Below, in pieces: positions 26,969 to 36,310 of a DNA stretch of 64,000 nt. Position 1 is the stretch's first letter, and the number at the start of each line of letters is the position of its first letter. The stretch covers positions 124,001-188,000 of the forward strand of contig CAWCCQ010000009.1 in NCBI GenBank assembly GCA_963794215.1. The letters are read 5' to 3'. Source of the DNA: DATKRB01 sp963794215 (GTDB lineage Bacteria; Actinomycetota; Acidimicrobiia; Acidimicrobiales; RAAP-2). Under the pieces are notes generated by a model that was not told the DNA's origin, searched no databases, and was given only the letters and a program-made list of their open reading frames with translations. A program made the translations under genes and the position numbers.

Positions 26969-27160
26969 TGGGGGTTCCTGCCTCTCTTCGGATCTCGCCG
27001 GGCGTCATCAAGCCCCGGTTGGCCGGCCCATCCTATAGAGAGCCCAAGTCGCGGGGCCAAAGTGCACGAGGGGTCGCGCCCGGGCGCGCCCTTCGGTAGG
27101 GAGTGCCGAGAGCTCGTGGGTGCCGGTGAGTACCCCGTTGCGCAGAGCGCGGCCAGCCCC

Positions 27161-28327
27161 TCAGCGCTCGTCGGCCGGCGGCGGAGGGACGCTCGGGAAC
27201 AGCTCGCTGAACGCGCCGACCGTGATGCGACGGCGGACGTCGTCGGACACGTCGTCGAAGAGCTCGTGGAGCGTCTTTTGGGTGTGACCGAATGTCCCCT
27301 CGAGGTGGGGATAGTCGCTGCCCCACATCACGTTCTGCCATCCCATTGCCGCCAGCGCCTGCACAGCAGACCGGTCGTGCTGGAAGGACGCATACACCTG
27401 GGAGAAGAGGTAGTCCGACGGGGGTCGGGAGAGCACCGGTCGCACAGCGAACCCGTGCTGGCGGTACCCCTCGTCCATGCGGTCGGCGATGAAGGGGCCC
27501 CACGTCGCTCCGCCCTCGGACACGAGGACCTTGAGGTCGGGATGCCGGTCGAGCGCCCCGGCGGCGATCAGCTGGGTGACGCAACGCTGACCACCGTAGG
27601 TGGTCTCCACGTAATTGAGCACGGCGCCGCCTCGACCGCGGTAATAGACGCCGGTGCGCTGATCGGGCGTGTGCGGCTCGGTGCCGATGTGGAACCCGAT
27701 GACGAGTCCCGTCTCGGCCAGCACGTCCCACACCGGGTCCCAGACCTCGTTGTGCCAGGGCTCGCTCACCGTGGGCGGGCGGGTAGGCAGGAACACGACG
27801 TGGAACCCGAGGCCCGCGGCGCGGCGAATCTCGGCGACGGTGTCTTCGACCTTGACGAGGGGAACGGATGCACAGCACACGAAGCGGGGTGAGCGGCGTT
27901 GGAAATCGATCGCCCAGTCATTGAGCACTTTGGTTCCCTCACGAATGGTCTCGGGGTCCTTGATGTTGAAGGACCAGATGCCGAGTGACGGGTAGATCAC
28001 CTCGCCCCAGATACCCTCGTCGTCGAGGTCCTTGAGTCGTAGATCGGGGTCGTTGGCCCCTGGGGCGCGCAGGAAGACGTCCATCATGCTGGTCGCCTCG
28101 CCGTCCTTGGTGACGTGCTTGGCCCGCTCCGCGAGCTCTTCGGCGGTCGGCATGCGCGGGATGGGGCGTCGGAACGACTCGCCGTCGACGTGCACCGTCT
28201 CGAAGGAGCCGTCGGGGTCCTTCACGCTGCGTGGCATCCTCTCGCGCAGGCGCGCGGGCAGCCCGTCCCACAGGTTCGATGGTTCGACCAGATGCGAGTC
28301 GCCGGAGTTCGCCCAAATTTTCGCCAT
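27161..28327 (-). CDS. Amidohydrolase-related (PF04909-type) protein
   Basis: A 388-residue amidohydrolase 2 protein of the ACMS-decarboxylase/2,3-dihydroxybenzoate-decarboxylase superfamily. The metal site begins with NSGDSHLVEP (DxH) and continues with VIGFHIGTEPHT (His) and MWGSDYPHLEGTF (Asp). Such enzymes hydrolyse or decarboxylate ring and lactone intermediates. ATG 28327 (MAKIWANSGDSH) is preceded by GAGGTGA. The neighbouring SDR and CoA genes suggest a role in aromatic or cyclic acid catabolism; that is inference. Confidence 0.86.
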   Translation of the reverse strand: MAKIWANSGDSHLVEPSNLWDGLPARLRERMPRSVKDPDGSFETVHVDGESFRRPIPRMPTAEELAERAKHVTKDGEATSMMDVFLRAPGANDPDLRLKDLDDEGIWGEVIYPSLGIWSFNIKDPETIREGTKVLNDWAIDFQRRSPRFVCCASVPLVKVEDTVAEIRRAAGLGFHVVFLPTRPPTVSEPWHNEVWDPVWDVLAETGLVIGFHIGTEPHTPDQRTGVYYRGRGGAVLNYVETTYGGQRCVTQLIAAGALDRHPDLKVLVSEGGATWGPFIADRMDEGYRQHGFAVRPVLSRPPSDYLFSQVYASFQHDRSAVQALAAMGWQNVMWGSDYPHLEGTFGHTQKTLHELFDDVSDDVRRRITVGAFSELFPSVPPPPADER

Positions 28328-28621
28328 CGTCGTCACCTCATCGCTCGGCACGATGCACCATCTGGTGCAGCGCATTTGTGATCCTCGGGTCGGCGACCAG
28401 CGAGGTCAGCCTCCTGCACCGACTTGTGAAATGGTACTTCGAAAAGGCTCGCATCGCACACGTGCATTGGTCTTCGGGTGGCCCCATCGGGCGAGACCCC
28501 CGGGGAGCTGCACTTGTGGCGCGGAGGAGCAGTGGTTGAGCAACCGGCGAGGCGGTTACGAGGGAGGGGGTGCCCAGGGGTTGGTAAGATTGGCTGTTCA
28601 TCGATTGGTGGCGAAAGGAGC

Positions 28622-28927
28622 ATGGTGACCACATTGAAGGCCGGAGTCCGATTGGGGTGCCCGGGATGCACCACCCAGGTCATCGTGATCGGTGCACCCT
28701 CCACCGACGTCACCATCACGTGCTCCGGGGAGGTAGTGGGCGATGTCGCTGCCGGGGGCAGTGGAAGCCCGCACGCCGACGGCGAGGGAGTTCAGTTGGG
28801 GAAGCGCTACGCCGACGAGGAGCTCGGCTTGGAGCTCCTGTGCACCAAGGCAGGGGCGGGCAGTCTGGCCGTCGATGGCCGACCGCTCGCCTTGAAGGGC
28901 GTGAAGCAGCTCCCCTCTTCGGACTGA
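28622..28927 (+). CDS. Conserved hypothetical small protein with a CxxC motif
   Basis: A 101-residue protein, MVTTLKAGVRLGCPGCTTQV, with a Cys-Pro-Gly-Cys pair near the N terminus, then GKRYADEELGLELLCTKAG and the C terminus LALKGVKQLPSSD. I recognise this pattern only as a recurrent small actinobacterial protein of unknown function. ATG 28622 has AAGGAG four bases upstream. The upstream 294 bases to the divergent amidohydrolase hold no gene and probably contain both promoters. No function is proposed. Confidence 0.7.
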   Translation: MVTTLKAGVRLGCPGCTTQVIVIGAPSTDVTITCSGEVVGDVAAGGSGSPHADGEGVQLGKRYADEELGLELLCTKAGAGSLAVDGRPLALKGVKQLPSSD

Positions 28928-29026
28928 GCGCCTGAGCCGACGGTCAGAGGCCCGCCCCGGCCGCCCTTGGGTGTTGCCCAGCGGCAGGGGGAAGGCCCGT
29001 CCGCAAAGGGGGCTTGGTCTCAGAGT

Positions 29027-29043
29027 GTCAACGTGTAGTTGAC
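29027..29043. promoter_or_regulatory. Inverted repeat GTCAAC-N5-GTTGAC upstream of dedA-like gene
   Basis: A perfect 6-bp-arm inverted repeat with a 5-base spacer lies about 80 bases before the DedA-family gene and about 100 bases after the small hypothetical gene. There is no T tract, so it is not a typical terminator; a dimeric regulator site is possible. Support is symmetry and position only. Confidence 0.3.
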
Positions 29044-29120
29044 GTTGATGGTCGCCATTCTCGGCCCCATCGGGGTGTCAACCGGTGCGCACTCGTCGCG
29101 GTACCGGCTCGGGCTAGACA

Positions 29121-29745
29121 GTGGCGATGGAGCATCTTCTGGCGACGTGGGGCTACCTGGCCCTGTTCGGAGCAACCCTGATCTCGTCGATGGGTATCCC
29201 CGTGGGATCGGAGATCGCCATCGCCTACGGCGGGGCGCTGGCCAGCGGGCAGATCGGAGGTCAGGTGCACCTCGACCTGGCAGCCGTGATCCTGGTCGCA
29301 CTGGCTGGTGAGCTGGTCGGATCGGCGGCCGGCTACGCCGTCGGGTTCGTCGGGGGGCGTCCCCTTGTCGACCGGCTGGGCAAGTACGTCCTGCTCACCC
29401 ATCGCGACCTCGACCGGGCTGAGCGATGGTTCGATGGCCGCGGTGAGAGCGTCGTGCTCTTTGCCCGGCTCATCCCTCTGGTCCGGTCCTTCATCTCGCT
29501 CGCCGCCGGGCTCGCTGAGATGGCACTAGGTAAGTTTTCCCTGTTCACGGTGCTTGGGTGCGGGATTCTGGTGCACCACGTTGGCCGCACTGGGCTACAG
29601 CCTGGGGAGCAGTTGGCACAAGGTGGCAAAGGGCTTCAGCTATGTCGGGTACCTCGCGCTCGGCCTGGCGATCCTGGCGATCGTGACTGCCTTCGCCCTG
29701 CGAATACGGGCTGTGCGCCGCGAGAGGATCGATCGCGCTCGCTGA
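29121..29745 (+). pseudogene. DedA-family membrane protein, frameshifted
   Basis: A DedA/SNARE-associated-type membrane protein split by one extra base. The first part (GTG 29121 or ATG 29127) has GIPVGSEIAIAYGG, the helix LVALAGELVGSAAGYAVGFVGG and the family signature FARLIPLVRSFISLAAGLAEM. After LFTVLG the frame breaks; the rest continues in another frame as LGAGFWCTTLAALGYSLGSSW and a last helix YLALGLAILAIVTAFAL. The extra base is a T or G within CTTGGG at 29553-29558. The 625 nt equal 208 codons plus one. DedA proteins flip or transport lipid carriers such as undecaprenyl phosphate. Confidence 0.87.
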
Positions 29746-29896
29746 GGACCAGGCCGGCAGGGCGATCGAATGCACCCCGCCCACCGGTTGGTCGGGCAGT
29801 CCCGTCTGGTCTGGGCGGCACGGCGCACTGGGTAACCTCGGTGCACGACGGGCTCTGGACGACCCGGGCCTAGTCGTCCTCATTGGTGCTCGCAGG

Positions 29897-29999
29897 TTGC
29901 CGCTGTCCGCAGCTTTGCCGGCTGCAGGCAGAGTTGCCGGATGAGTGCCGTATGAGAATGGCCAGTTGCCGGCAGAATTGCCGGTTGCCGGCAGACTGG
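29897..29999. repeat. Cluster of six TTGCCG motifs in a 358-bp gene-free region
   Basis: The gene-free stretch 29746-30103 upstream of the aldehyde dehydrogenase contains TTGCCG at 29897, 29915, 29934, 29966, 29978 and 29985, all in the same direction. Two of them sit in the self-complementary octamer TGCCGGCA (29967-29974 and 29986-29993), bracketed by CCAGT and GACTGG. This looks like a multi-site regulator-binding array or a short mobile-type repeat. An overlapping Cys-rich open frame (29883-30107) follows from the repeats and is not credible as a gene. Confidence 0.55.
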
Positions 30000-30103
30000 G
30001 TCACCATGTCCACAGGCCAACGTAGGGCACGCGCGGGCAGAGCCCGCCCGAGGATCGAAAGGGGGTTGGGGCGTCGGCTTCGGCCGAATCGCCCTGCACA
30101 CCG

Positions 30104-31558
30104 ATGAGCGACGTCGCTGAAGGACCCACTAACTACATCGCCGGGGAATGGCGTGACGCTGTCTCTGGGGCGCGCTTCGCCTCGCACGATCCGGCGACGG
30201 GCCAGGCGATCGCGTCGGTCTCCGACAGCGGCGCCGACGATGCGAGGGCCGCAGTGGATGCAGCCGCCGAAGCCTTCGTCTCGTGGTCGCGGACGACCGC
30301 CTATCAGCGGTCGGACTACCTCTACCGGGCCTACACCTTGATGCTCGAGCGTCAAGAGGCCCTGGCCAAGCTCATGACCGAGGAGCAGGGCAAGCCCATC
30401 CGCATGGCCCGCAACGAAGTCCGCTACGCCGCCGACTTCCTGCTCTGGTACGCCGAGGAGGCCAAGCGGGTCTACGGCGAGACCATCCCGTCGTCGCGCG
30501 CTGACCAGCGCTTCATCGTGCTTCGTGAGCCGGTTGGGGTCGTCGGCGCCATCACCCCGTGGAACTACCCCATCTCGATGATCACCCGCAAGGTCGGGCC
30601 GGCGTTGGCCGCGGGCTGCACGATCGTGGTCAAGCCGGCCGAACAGACCCCCCTGTGCGCCGTGGAGATGTTCCGGATCTTCGAGGAGGCGGGCATTCCC
30701 CCCGGGGTGGTGAACCTGGTCACGAGCGACCACCCCGCAGAGGTTGGTCAGGTGCTGCTGGACGACCGCCGCGTGCGCAAGATCGCCTTTACCGGATCGA
30801 CCGAGGTGGGGAAGTTGCTGGCCGCTGGCGCTGCCGCCCAGATGAAGCGGGTGTCGCTCGAGCTCGGGGGCCACGCGCCGTTCGTCGTCCTCGACGACGC
30901 CGATCCGGTCCACGCGGCCAAGGGCGCGGCGGCCGTCAAGTTCCTCAACACGGGTCAGGCCTGCATCTGCCCCAACCGCTTCTACGTCCAGCGGGGCATC
31001 GCAGACGCCTTCATCTCGACGATGCGGGACCGTTTTGCGGCCCTGCGGGCCGGGTCGGGCCTGACCGACGGCGTGACCGTCGGCCCGCTGATCGACGCCG
31101 CGGCCTTGGCCAAGATGGAGAACCAGGTCGCTGACGCGCGGGCGAAGGGCGCCACCCTCGAGCTCGGGGGTGAGCGGTTGACCGCCGACGGGCTCGACGC
31201 AGGTTTCTTTTACGCTCCGACGCTCCTGACCGGGGTCACCCCCGACATGGAGATCTATCGCCAGGAGACGTTCGGTCCTATCGCGCCGATCATTGTGTAC
31301 GACGACGAGGATGAGGCCATCGAGATGGCAAACGACACCGAGTACGGATTGGCGTCGTACCTCTACACCCGGGACCTCAGTCGGGCATTCCGCGTCATGG
31401 AGCGCCTGCGCTTCGGCATCGTCGGCGTCAACGACATCAACCCCACCGCCGCGGCCGCTCCCTTCGGCGGTGTGAAGGAGAGCGGGCTGGGTCGCGAGGG
31501 TGGCCACGAGGGCATCGCGGAGTACCTCGACACCAAGCTGGTAGGGCTGTCCATCTGA
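30104..31558 (+). CDS. gabD: Succinate-semialdehyde-type NAD(P)-dependent aldehyde dehydrogenase
   Basis: A 484-residue aldehyde dehydrogenase most like GabD. Cofactor and catalytic blocks are ITPWNYPISM, KPAEQTPLCA, FTGSTEVGKLL, the general base Glu in VSLELGGHAPF and the nucleophile Cys in TGQACICPNRF; the C terminus has APFGGVKESGLGREGGHEG. It would oxidise succinate semialdehyde or a related aldehyde to the acid for entry to the TCA cycle. The symbol is by closest family and not certain. A repeat-rich leader precedes it, suggesting specific regulation. Confidence 0.87.
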   Translation: MSDVAEGPTNYIAGEWRDAVSGARFASHDPATGQAIASVSDSGADDARAAVDAAAEAFVSWSRTTAYQRSDYLYRAYTLMLERQEALAKLMTEEQGKPIRMARNEVRYAADFLLWYAEEAKRVYGETIPSSRADQRFIVLREPVGVVGAITPWNYPISMITRKVGPALAAGCTIVVKPAEQTPLCAVEMFRIFEEAGIPPGVVNLVTSDHPAEVGQVLLDDRRVRKIAFTGSTEVGKLLAAGAAAQMKRVSLELGGHAPFVVLDDADPVHAAKGAAAVKFLNTGQACICPNRFYVQRGIADAFISTMRDRFAALRAGSGLTDGVTVGPLIDAAALAKMENQVADARAKGATLELGGERLTADGLDAGFFYAPTLLTGVTPDMEIYRQETFGPIAPIIVYDDEDEAIEMANDTEYGLASYLYTRDLSRAFRVMERLRFGIVGVNDINPTAAAAPFGGVKESGLGREGGHEGIAEYLDTKLVGLSI

Positions 31559-31565
31559 AGGTGCC

Positions 31566-31582
31566 GCGGGCCGGCGGCCCGC
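31566..31582. terminator. GC-rich hairpin between convergent gabD and coxG
   Basis: GCGGGCC-GGC-GGCCCGC forms a perfect 7-bp stem with a 3-base loop, starting eight bases after the gabD stop and ending seven bases before the coxG stop on the other strand. There is no T tract on either side. Hairpins without U tracts are common candidate terminators in high-GC actinobacteria, and the position between convergent genes fits; function is inferred. Confidence 0.35.
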
Positions 31583-31588
31583 TCCTCG

Positions 31589-32338
31589 TCAGGACCGCCG
31601 CCGCCGACGAAGCACCACCGCCAGGACCAGCGCCCCGACGCCGACGAGCACGGGCAGTAGCCGCTTGAGCGCGGGCCCTGCGGAGACCCCGAGCAGGTCG
31701 ATGGGCTCGACGTCGTCGTCGTGGACGTGCCGATGGGTCCCAGGGTCCTCCGACGCCGGCGTGTCGGCGGCCGTCGCCGGTTCCGAGGTACCAGAAGTCG
31801 GTGCAGGGGAGCCGGCCGTCGCCTTGCCATCGGCGGCCGCCGTGCCCTCAGCTGCGGCTTTGCCGTCGCCCTCGCTGGGGTCGCCCCCGTCCGGGGTGCG
31901 TGCCAGCTCCTCGGCCAGCGCGTCGGCGAACTTGTTGGTCAACGTGCCGGCGACGTCGGCGATGACCCCTCGGCCGAACTGGGCGGGTCGACCGGTGATG
32001 GTGAGGTCGGTGACGACCTGCACGTCGGTCGCCTCGCCGCGGTCGATCAGCTCGGTCGCGATCTTGGCATTGGCCGTTCCCGAACCGCGACTCTCCTTGC
32101 CGCTCGCGTCGATGATCGCGCGGTGGGTCGCCTCGTCCTTCTCGACGAAGCTCGCCACACCTTGGTAGGTGATGACGATGGGGCCGACCTTGACCTTGAC
32201 CCGACCGGTGAATCGATCACCGTCGACGGTGTCCAACGTGGCGCCGGGCATGCAATGGGCTACTCGATCGATGTCGAGCAGGACGGCCCAGGCCTCGTCG
32301 ATCGGTGCCGCGACGGTGAATCGGTTCTCTAGCTGCAT
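31589..32338 (-). CDS. coxG: CoxG/SRPBCC-family protein with C-terminal membrane anchor
   Basis: A 249-residue protein. Residues 1-150 form an SRPBCC domain of the CO-dehydrogenase subunit G type (MQLENRFTVAAPIDEAWAVL, CMPGATL, YQGVASFVEKDEATH, GSGTANAKI). A low-complexity Gly/Ala/Asp/Thr linker follows, then one membrane helix near the end (LLPVLVGVGALVLAVVL) and a short Arg tail. CoxG recruits maturation factors of molybdenum hydroxylases to the membrane. ATG 32338 is used; it overlaps the cytidylyltransferase gene by ten bases. It is the last gene of the maturation operon. Confidence 0.87.
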   Translation of the reverse strand: MQLENRFTVAAPIDEAWAVLLDIDRVAHCMPGATLDTVDGDRFTGRVKVKVGPIVITYQGVASFVEKDEATHRAIIDASGKESRGSGTANAKIATELIDRGEATDVQVVTDLTITGRPAQFGRGVIADVAGTLTNKFADALAEELARTPDGGDPSEGDGKAAAEGTAAADGKATAGSPAPTSGTSEPATAADTPASEDPGTHRHVHDDDVEPIDLLGVSAGPALKRLLPVLVGVGALVLAVVLRRRRRS

Positions 32339-32976
32339 GAGTGTCCCTCCTCGGCGTGCCTCGACAGTAGGGCGAGATCGCTCGCCGTGTCGATGTCGAG
32401 GGAGGAGGCCACGTCGCTGCACTCGACCCGGACCACCTGGTCGGGGTGCTGGCGGAAGTACGCCCGAGCACCGACGTCACCCCGGGCGAGCTCGGTGACC
32501 TCCTCCCAGATCGAGCGGTCCAGCAGGACCGGGTTGCGCGGCTCGCCCTCGAAGGCGGCGACCGCGGCACGTGCCCCTTCGTGCCAGGCGGCGACGAGGC
32601 GACGGATCGCTTCGGGTTCCACGAGCGGCTGATCGCACAGGGCCACCACCACCGCGCCGACCTCGCTGCGCGAGCTGAGCTCGCGCAGACCTGCCCGCAA
32701 CGAGCTCCCGATCCCGTCCGCCCAGTCGGCGTTCACCACGACGTCCTCTGGACCCATGCGGGCTCGGGACAGGACCTCGGTCGCCGCCGCGCCGATCACC
32801 GCCACGACGGGACGCAGACCTCCTGATTCGAGCAAGCGCCGGGACCGTTGGACCAGGAGCTCGCCCTGGTACTCGACGAGCGCCTTGGGGCCGCCGAGCC
32901 GGCTACCCCCGCCGGCCGCCAGCGACAGCCCGGCGACGCCGGTGCCGAGCGGAGCCTGGGGCTCAGGTCCGGGCAT
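32329..32976 (-). CDS. mocA: MobA-like molybdenum cofactor cytidylyl/nucleotidyltransferase
   Basis: A 215-residue NTP-transferase-fold protein with LSLAAGGGSRLGGPKALVEY (nucleotide-binding loop), VALCDQPLVEPEAI and GEPRNPVLL. This is the MocA/MobA-like group that adds CMP (or GMP) to molybdopterin; in molybdenum hydroxylases the cofactor is the CMP form, so MocA is the likely role. It overlaps its neighbours on both sides (XdhC by 14 bases, CoxG by 10), placing it firmly in the operon. Confidence 0.85.
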   Translation of the reverse strand: MPGPEPQAPLGTGVAGLSLAAGGGSRLGGPKALVEYQGELLVQRSRRLLESGGLRPVVAVIGAAATEVLSRARMGPEDVVVNADWADGIGSSLRAGLRELSSRSEVGAVVVALCDQPLVEPEAIRRLVAAWHEGARAAVAAFEGEPRNPVLLDRSIWEEVTELARGDVGARAYFRQHPDQVVRVECSDVASSLDIDTASDLALLSRHAEEGHSCS

Positions 32977-34076
32977 GCTCGAGCGGGTGGTGGATCGGTC
33001 CCGAGCGCGTGCTGAGCGGGAGACCAGATGCGCTCACGCGGCGCCCGATGATGTCGGCGGCGATCGAGACGGCGGTCTCCTCGGGGGTGCTGGCACCGAT
33101 GTCCAGACCGATCGGCGAGGCCAGCCGGGCCAGCTCGGCGTCACCGAGCCCGGCCTCGCGCAATCGTTCGAGCCGGTCCTCGTGCGTCCGCCGGCTCCCC
33201 ATCGCGCCGACGTAGGCCGCCGGCCCGCGTAGGGCGAGCTCGAGCGCGGGAATGTCGAATTTCGGGTCGTGGGTGAGGACGCAGATCACCGTCCGCTCGT
33301 CGATGACGGCGCGCTCGAGGTAACGATGGGGCCAGTCGCAGACCACCTCGTGGGCCTCGGGGAACCGCTGGGGGGTGGCGAACACGGCCCGGGCGTCGCA
33401 GACCGTGACGTGGTAGCCCATGAACACCCCGATCCGGGCTACGGCTGCGGCGAAGTCGATGGCTCCGAACACGATCATGTGAGGGGGCGGGGCGAAGGAC
33501 TGTACGAACACTTCGCAGTCCGACCCCATGCGACGGCCGTGGACGCCGTAGTGGCGCGTTGCGCTCTGACCCTGGGCGAGCATGCCGCGGACGTCCTCTG
33601 CAACGTGTGCATCGAGGCCGGGATCGCCCAGCGAACCTGAAGTCCGGTCCGGCCAGACGGCCATCCGGGCACCGACGGCCTCGCCACTGGTCATCGTGGC
33701 CAGCGCCACGGGCTCGCCCGCCGCTTGCGAATCGATCACCTGCCCGAGCATCGCCGCCTGACCCGCGTCGATCGGGGTCACCAGCACGTCGAGGATCCCC
33801 TCCGCAGGTCAGACCGACCGAGAAGGCCTCGTCGTCGCTGATCCCATACGTCGCCAGCGTCGCCGTCCCAGCGGACAGCAACGAAGAAGCCAGCTCGTAG
33901 ATCGCGCCTTCTACGCAACCGCCCGAGACGCTGCCGATCACCTGTCCGTTGGGGTGCACCGCCATGGTCGCGCCGGGCGGGCGCGGGGCGCTGCCGCGCA
34001 CCGCGACGACCGTCGCGAGCGCGAAGGGCGTCGCCTCCTTGCACCACGTGCGCAGCTGCTCACCGAGCTCGAGCAT
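32963..34076 (-). pseudogene. xdhC: XdhC/CoxI-family maturation factor, frameshifted
   Basis: An XdhC/CoxI protein that binds and inserts sulfurated Moco into molybdenum hydroxylases. The N-terminal domain from ATG 34076 has RGSAPRPPGATMAV, GSVSGGCVEGAIYE and GISDDEAFSVGLTCGG; the remainder, in another frame, has the Rossmann-type region HMIVFGAIDFAAAVARIG, VTVCDARAVFATP and YVGAMGSRRTHEDR, ending near GLDIGASTPEETAVSIAADI. One extra C in the CCCC run at 33797-33800 (plus strand) causes the break; removing it gives TCGGILDVLVTPIDAG. The length is 371 codons plus one base. Its start overlaps coxE. Confidence 0.88.
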
Positions 34077-35418
34077 CTTGTCCCTCCATCAGCCCCCGGC
34101 GGCTCGTCGCGCGGTGCGACGTCCGCGTCCGAGTGGTGCCCACCAGCGTGGCGGCCAGGTGGGCCAAGGCCGCCACGCTGTGCCCTTCGACGAAGTCGTC
34201 GATGGAGGGGAGCGCGGCAGCCATGCCGCCGGCCAAGGGCTCGAACCCCGGTTGCGCTTTGTGCGGGTTGGCCCACACCACCCGGTGGGCCAACCGCCTG
34301 AGGCGAGCCATCTGGCGTCCGAGCTCGACGGGGTCGTCGCGTTCCCAGCCGTCGGAGAGCACGGCAACGATCGCGCCACGAGCCAGGCCGCGCTGGCCCC
34401 ACGTGTCGAGGAACTCCTTGAGGAGATGACCGAGCCGGGTTCCCCCGCCCCGGTCGGGCACCGCCCCCAGGGCAGCGCGCACCGCCCGCTCGCTGTCGGC
34501 GGTCGCCAGCATCGAGGTCACCCGGGTCAAGCGGGTGCCGATGGTGAAGACCTCGGTCGGGGGCCGACGTCCCCGCCCGGCGGCATGGGCGAAGCGAAGG
34601 AGCGCCTCGGCGTAGGCGGCCATGGAACCGCTGACGTCGACGAGCAGGACGAGGCGTCGTGCCCGGGGCTGCCGGTGGACATAGCCGATGGCGGTCATCT
34701 CGCCGCCGGACGCCATCATGCGTCGCAACGTGCGGGCCCGGTCGGGACGTCCCCGAGCGGCGACCCGGTAGCGACTGGCGGAGCGAACCTCTCCGGTCTT
34801 GGCGAAGGTGGACGTGAGCAGCCCCAGGAGCGTGGGGTCCAAGGCCGCCAGCTCACCCAGGTCGCGCTGAGCCAGGCGCTCGACCCGACTGGCCAGGGGC
34901 AGCTCGAGGACGTCGGGCGAGTCGACACCCTCGATCTCGTCGGGCTCCGGACCGCCGCCGAGCGTGCCTGGAGGACCGGACGCAGCGCTGGGCTGCTCGG
35001 GCTCGTTGCCAGCGGCGCCCAGCCGGAAGGCGACATAGAGGCGATCGAAGATGGCGAGGTCCTCGGGCGCCGCGCACATGGTCGCTCGACCCGCTCGGTA
35101 CACCCCGAGGGGATCGCCCGGATCGAGGAGATCGATGGCCTGAAGCCACGCGTGCACGCGATCGGGCGACGCAGCGACACCGTGGCGGCGCAGCGCGCGG
35201 GCCATCTCCACCACCTCGTGGACCAGGTCGCCGGGCGCAGTCTGTTTGGTGCCGGGCGCCACGCCGTCGAGCGAGCCGATCAACGGCGGGACGAGCGCCC
35301 TCGCCTGCTCCGTAACATTCAATGTCTCATTTACCTTTAGAGAATCGGCGGAGGGCGATGGGGGTTCGCCCTGAGTAACTGTATGGTTGAGGTCGATATT
35401 GGGAAGGGGTTCACGCAT
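34060..35418 (-). CDS. coxE: CoxE-like VWA-domain protein
   Basis: A 452-residue protein with a C-terminal von Willebrand A domain: RLVLLVDVSGSMAAYAEALL is the MIDAS motif, and VLSDGWERDDP is the second metal-loop region. The N-terminal half is helical and variable. CoxE works with the AAA+ protein CoxD in post-translational assembly or sulfuration of the CO-dehydrogenase-type active site. Its first codon overlaps the coxD stop and its end overlaps the xdhC start. The first 35 residues look unconserved, so a later start is possible. Confidence 0.87.
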   Translation of the reverse strand: MREPLPNIDLNHTVTQGEPPSPSADSLKVNETLNVTEQARALVPPLIGSLDGVAPGTKQTAPGDLVHEVVEMARALRRHGVAASPDRVHAWLQAIDLLDPGDPLGVYRAGRATMCAAPEDLAIFDRLYVAFRLGAAGNEPEQPSAASGPPGTLGGGPEPDEIEGVDSPDVLELPLASRVERLAQRDLGELAALDPTLLGLLTSTFAKTGEVRSASRYRVAARGRPDRARTLRRMMASGGEMTAIGYVHRQPRARRLVLLVDVSGSMAAYAEALLRFAHAAGRGRRPPTEVFTIGTRLTRVTSMLATADSERAVRAALGAVPDRGGGTRLGHLLKEFLDTWGQRGLARGAIVAVLSDGWERDDPVELGRQMARLRRLAHRVVWANPHKAQPGFEPLAGGMAAALPSIDDFVEGHSVAALAHLAATLVGTTRTRTSHRATSRRGLMEGQDARAR

Positions 35419-36310
35419 CGGTGGGGCATTCCAGCAGGGTGGCCAGGCCCACCTCGTGCACCCGGTCGATATCCTCGTGGTACTTGAGCACGCTGCCTAA
35501 GGTGGAGGTTGCGGTCGACGGCGTGAGGTCGTCTGCGCCAAGGACGGTCAATGCCGCCGCCCAGTCCAGTGCTTCGGCCACACCCGGGGGCTTGAGCAGG
35601 CCCGCGGTGCGGAGCCGTTGCGTGGCCGAGGCGACCCGTTGGGCGATGCGCTCGGTCACTTGGGGGAGGCGTTGGCGGATGATCTCGACCTCCCGTTCGT
35701 AGGAGGGCAGGTCGACCCAGTGATAGAGGCATCGGCGCTTGAGGGCGTCGTGGACCTCGCGGGTCCGGTTGGAGGTGACGACGACCACCGGTGGGGTCGG
35801 GGCCCGGAGGGTGCCGATCTCGGGGATGGTGACCGAGAACTCGCTCAGCACCTCGAGGAGGAGCGCCTCGAATTCGTCGTCGGCCCGGTCGACCTCGTCG
35901 ATCAGGAGCACGCTCGGGTCGGTCTCGACGGCCTGGAGGAGGGGCCGGGGCAGTAGGAAGTCCCGGCTGTAGAGCTCGCGCTCGAGGTGCGGCGCGTCCC
36001 GAGCGGAGCCTGCCGCCTCGACCGCGCGCAGGTGCAGGAGCTGCCGGGGGAAATCCCAGTCGTAGAGGGCTTGGGAGGCGTCGATCCCCTCGTAGCACTG
36101 CAGCCGGATCAGCGGCGCCCCGAGCGCTCGGGCCAGGGCGTCGGCCACCGCCGTTTTGCCGACGCCAGCGGCGCCCTCCAAGAAGATCGGCCGCCGCATC
36201 GAGACAGCCAAGAAGCAGGCCACCGCCATCTGATCGTCGGCAAGGTAGCCCTGGGCACCCAACGCGTCCATCATGGCTGCCGGGCTCGGGATCGGTCGGG
36301 CGTCGCTCAC
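35411..36310 (-). CDS. coxD: CoxD/MoxR-like AAA+ ATPase
   Basis: A 299-residue MoxR-type AAA+ protein. Walker A is EGAAGVGKTAVADAL, Walker B LLIDEVDRADDEFEALLLE, sensor 1 VVTSNRTREVHDALKRRCLYHW. CoxD is an ATP-driven chaperone that partially unfolds apo-enzyme for copper/sulfur loading in CO dehydrogenase; in other hydroxylases it is a general maturation factor. The GTG start overlaps the moaD stop (GTGA), and the stop overlaps coxE, so the proteins are made together. Confidence 0.9.
   Translation of the reverse strand: MSDARPIPSPAAMMDALGAQGYLADDQMAVACFLAVSMRRPIFLEGAAGVGKTAVADALARALGAPLIRLQCYEGIDASQALYDWDFPRQLLHLRAVEAAGSARDAPHLERELYSRDFLLPRPLLQAVETDPSVLLIDEVDRADDEFEALLLEVLSEFSVTIPEIGTLRAPTPPVVVVTSNRTREVHDALKRRCLYHWVDLPSYEREVEIIRQRLPQVTERIAQRVASATQRLRTAGLLKPPGVAEALDWAAALTVLGADDLTPSTATSTLGSVLKYHEDIDRVHEVGLATLLECPTDA

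Noticed and set aside
29883..30107. 74-codon cysteine-rich frame upstream of the aldehyde dehydrogenase
   Set aside because: Its Cys/Arg pattern is produced by the TTGCCG repeats; no ribosome-binding site or conservation is visible.
31566..31582. Classical intrinsic terminator after gabD
   Set aside because: The hairpin is perfect but short and lacks a T tract on both strands, so it is listed only as a low-confidence candidate.
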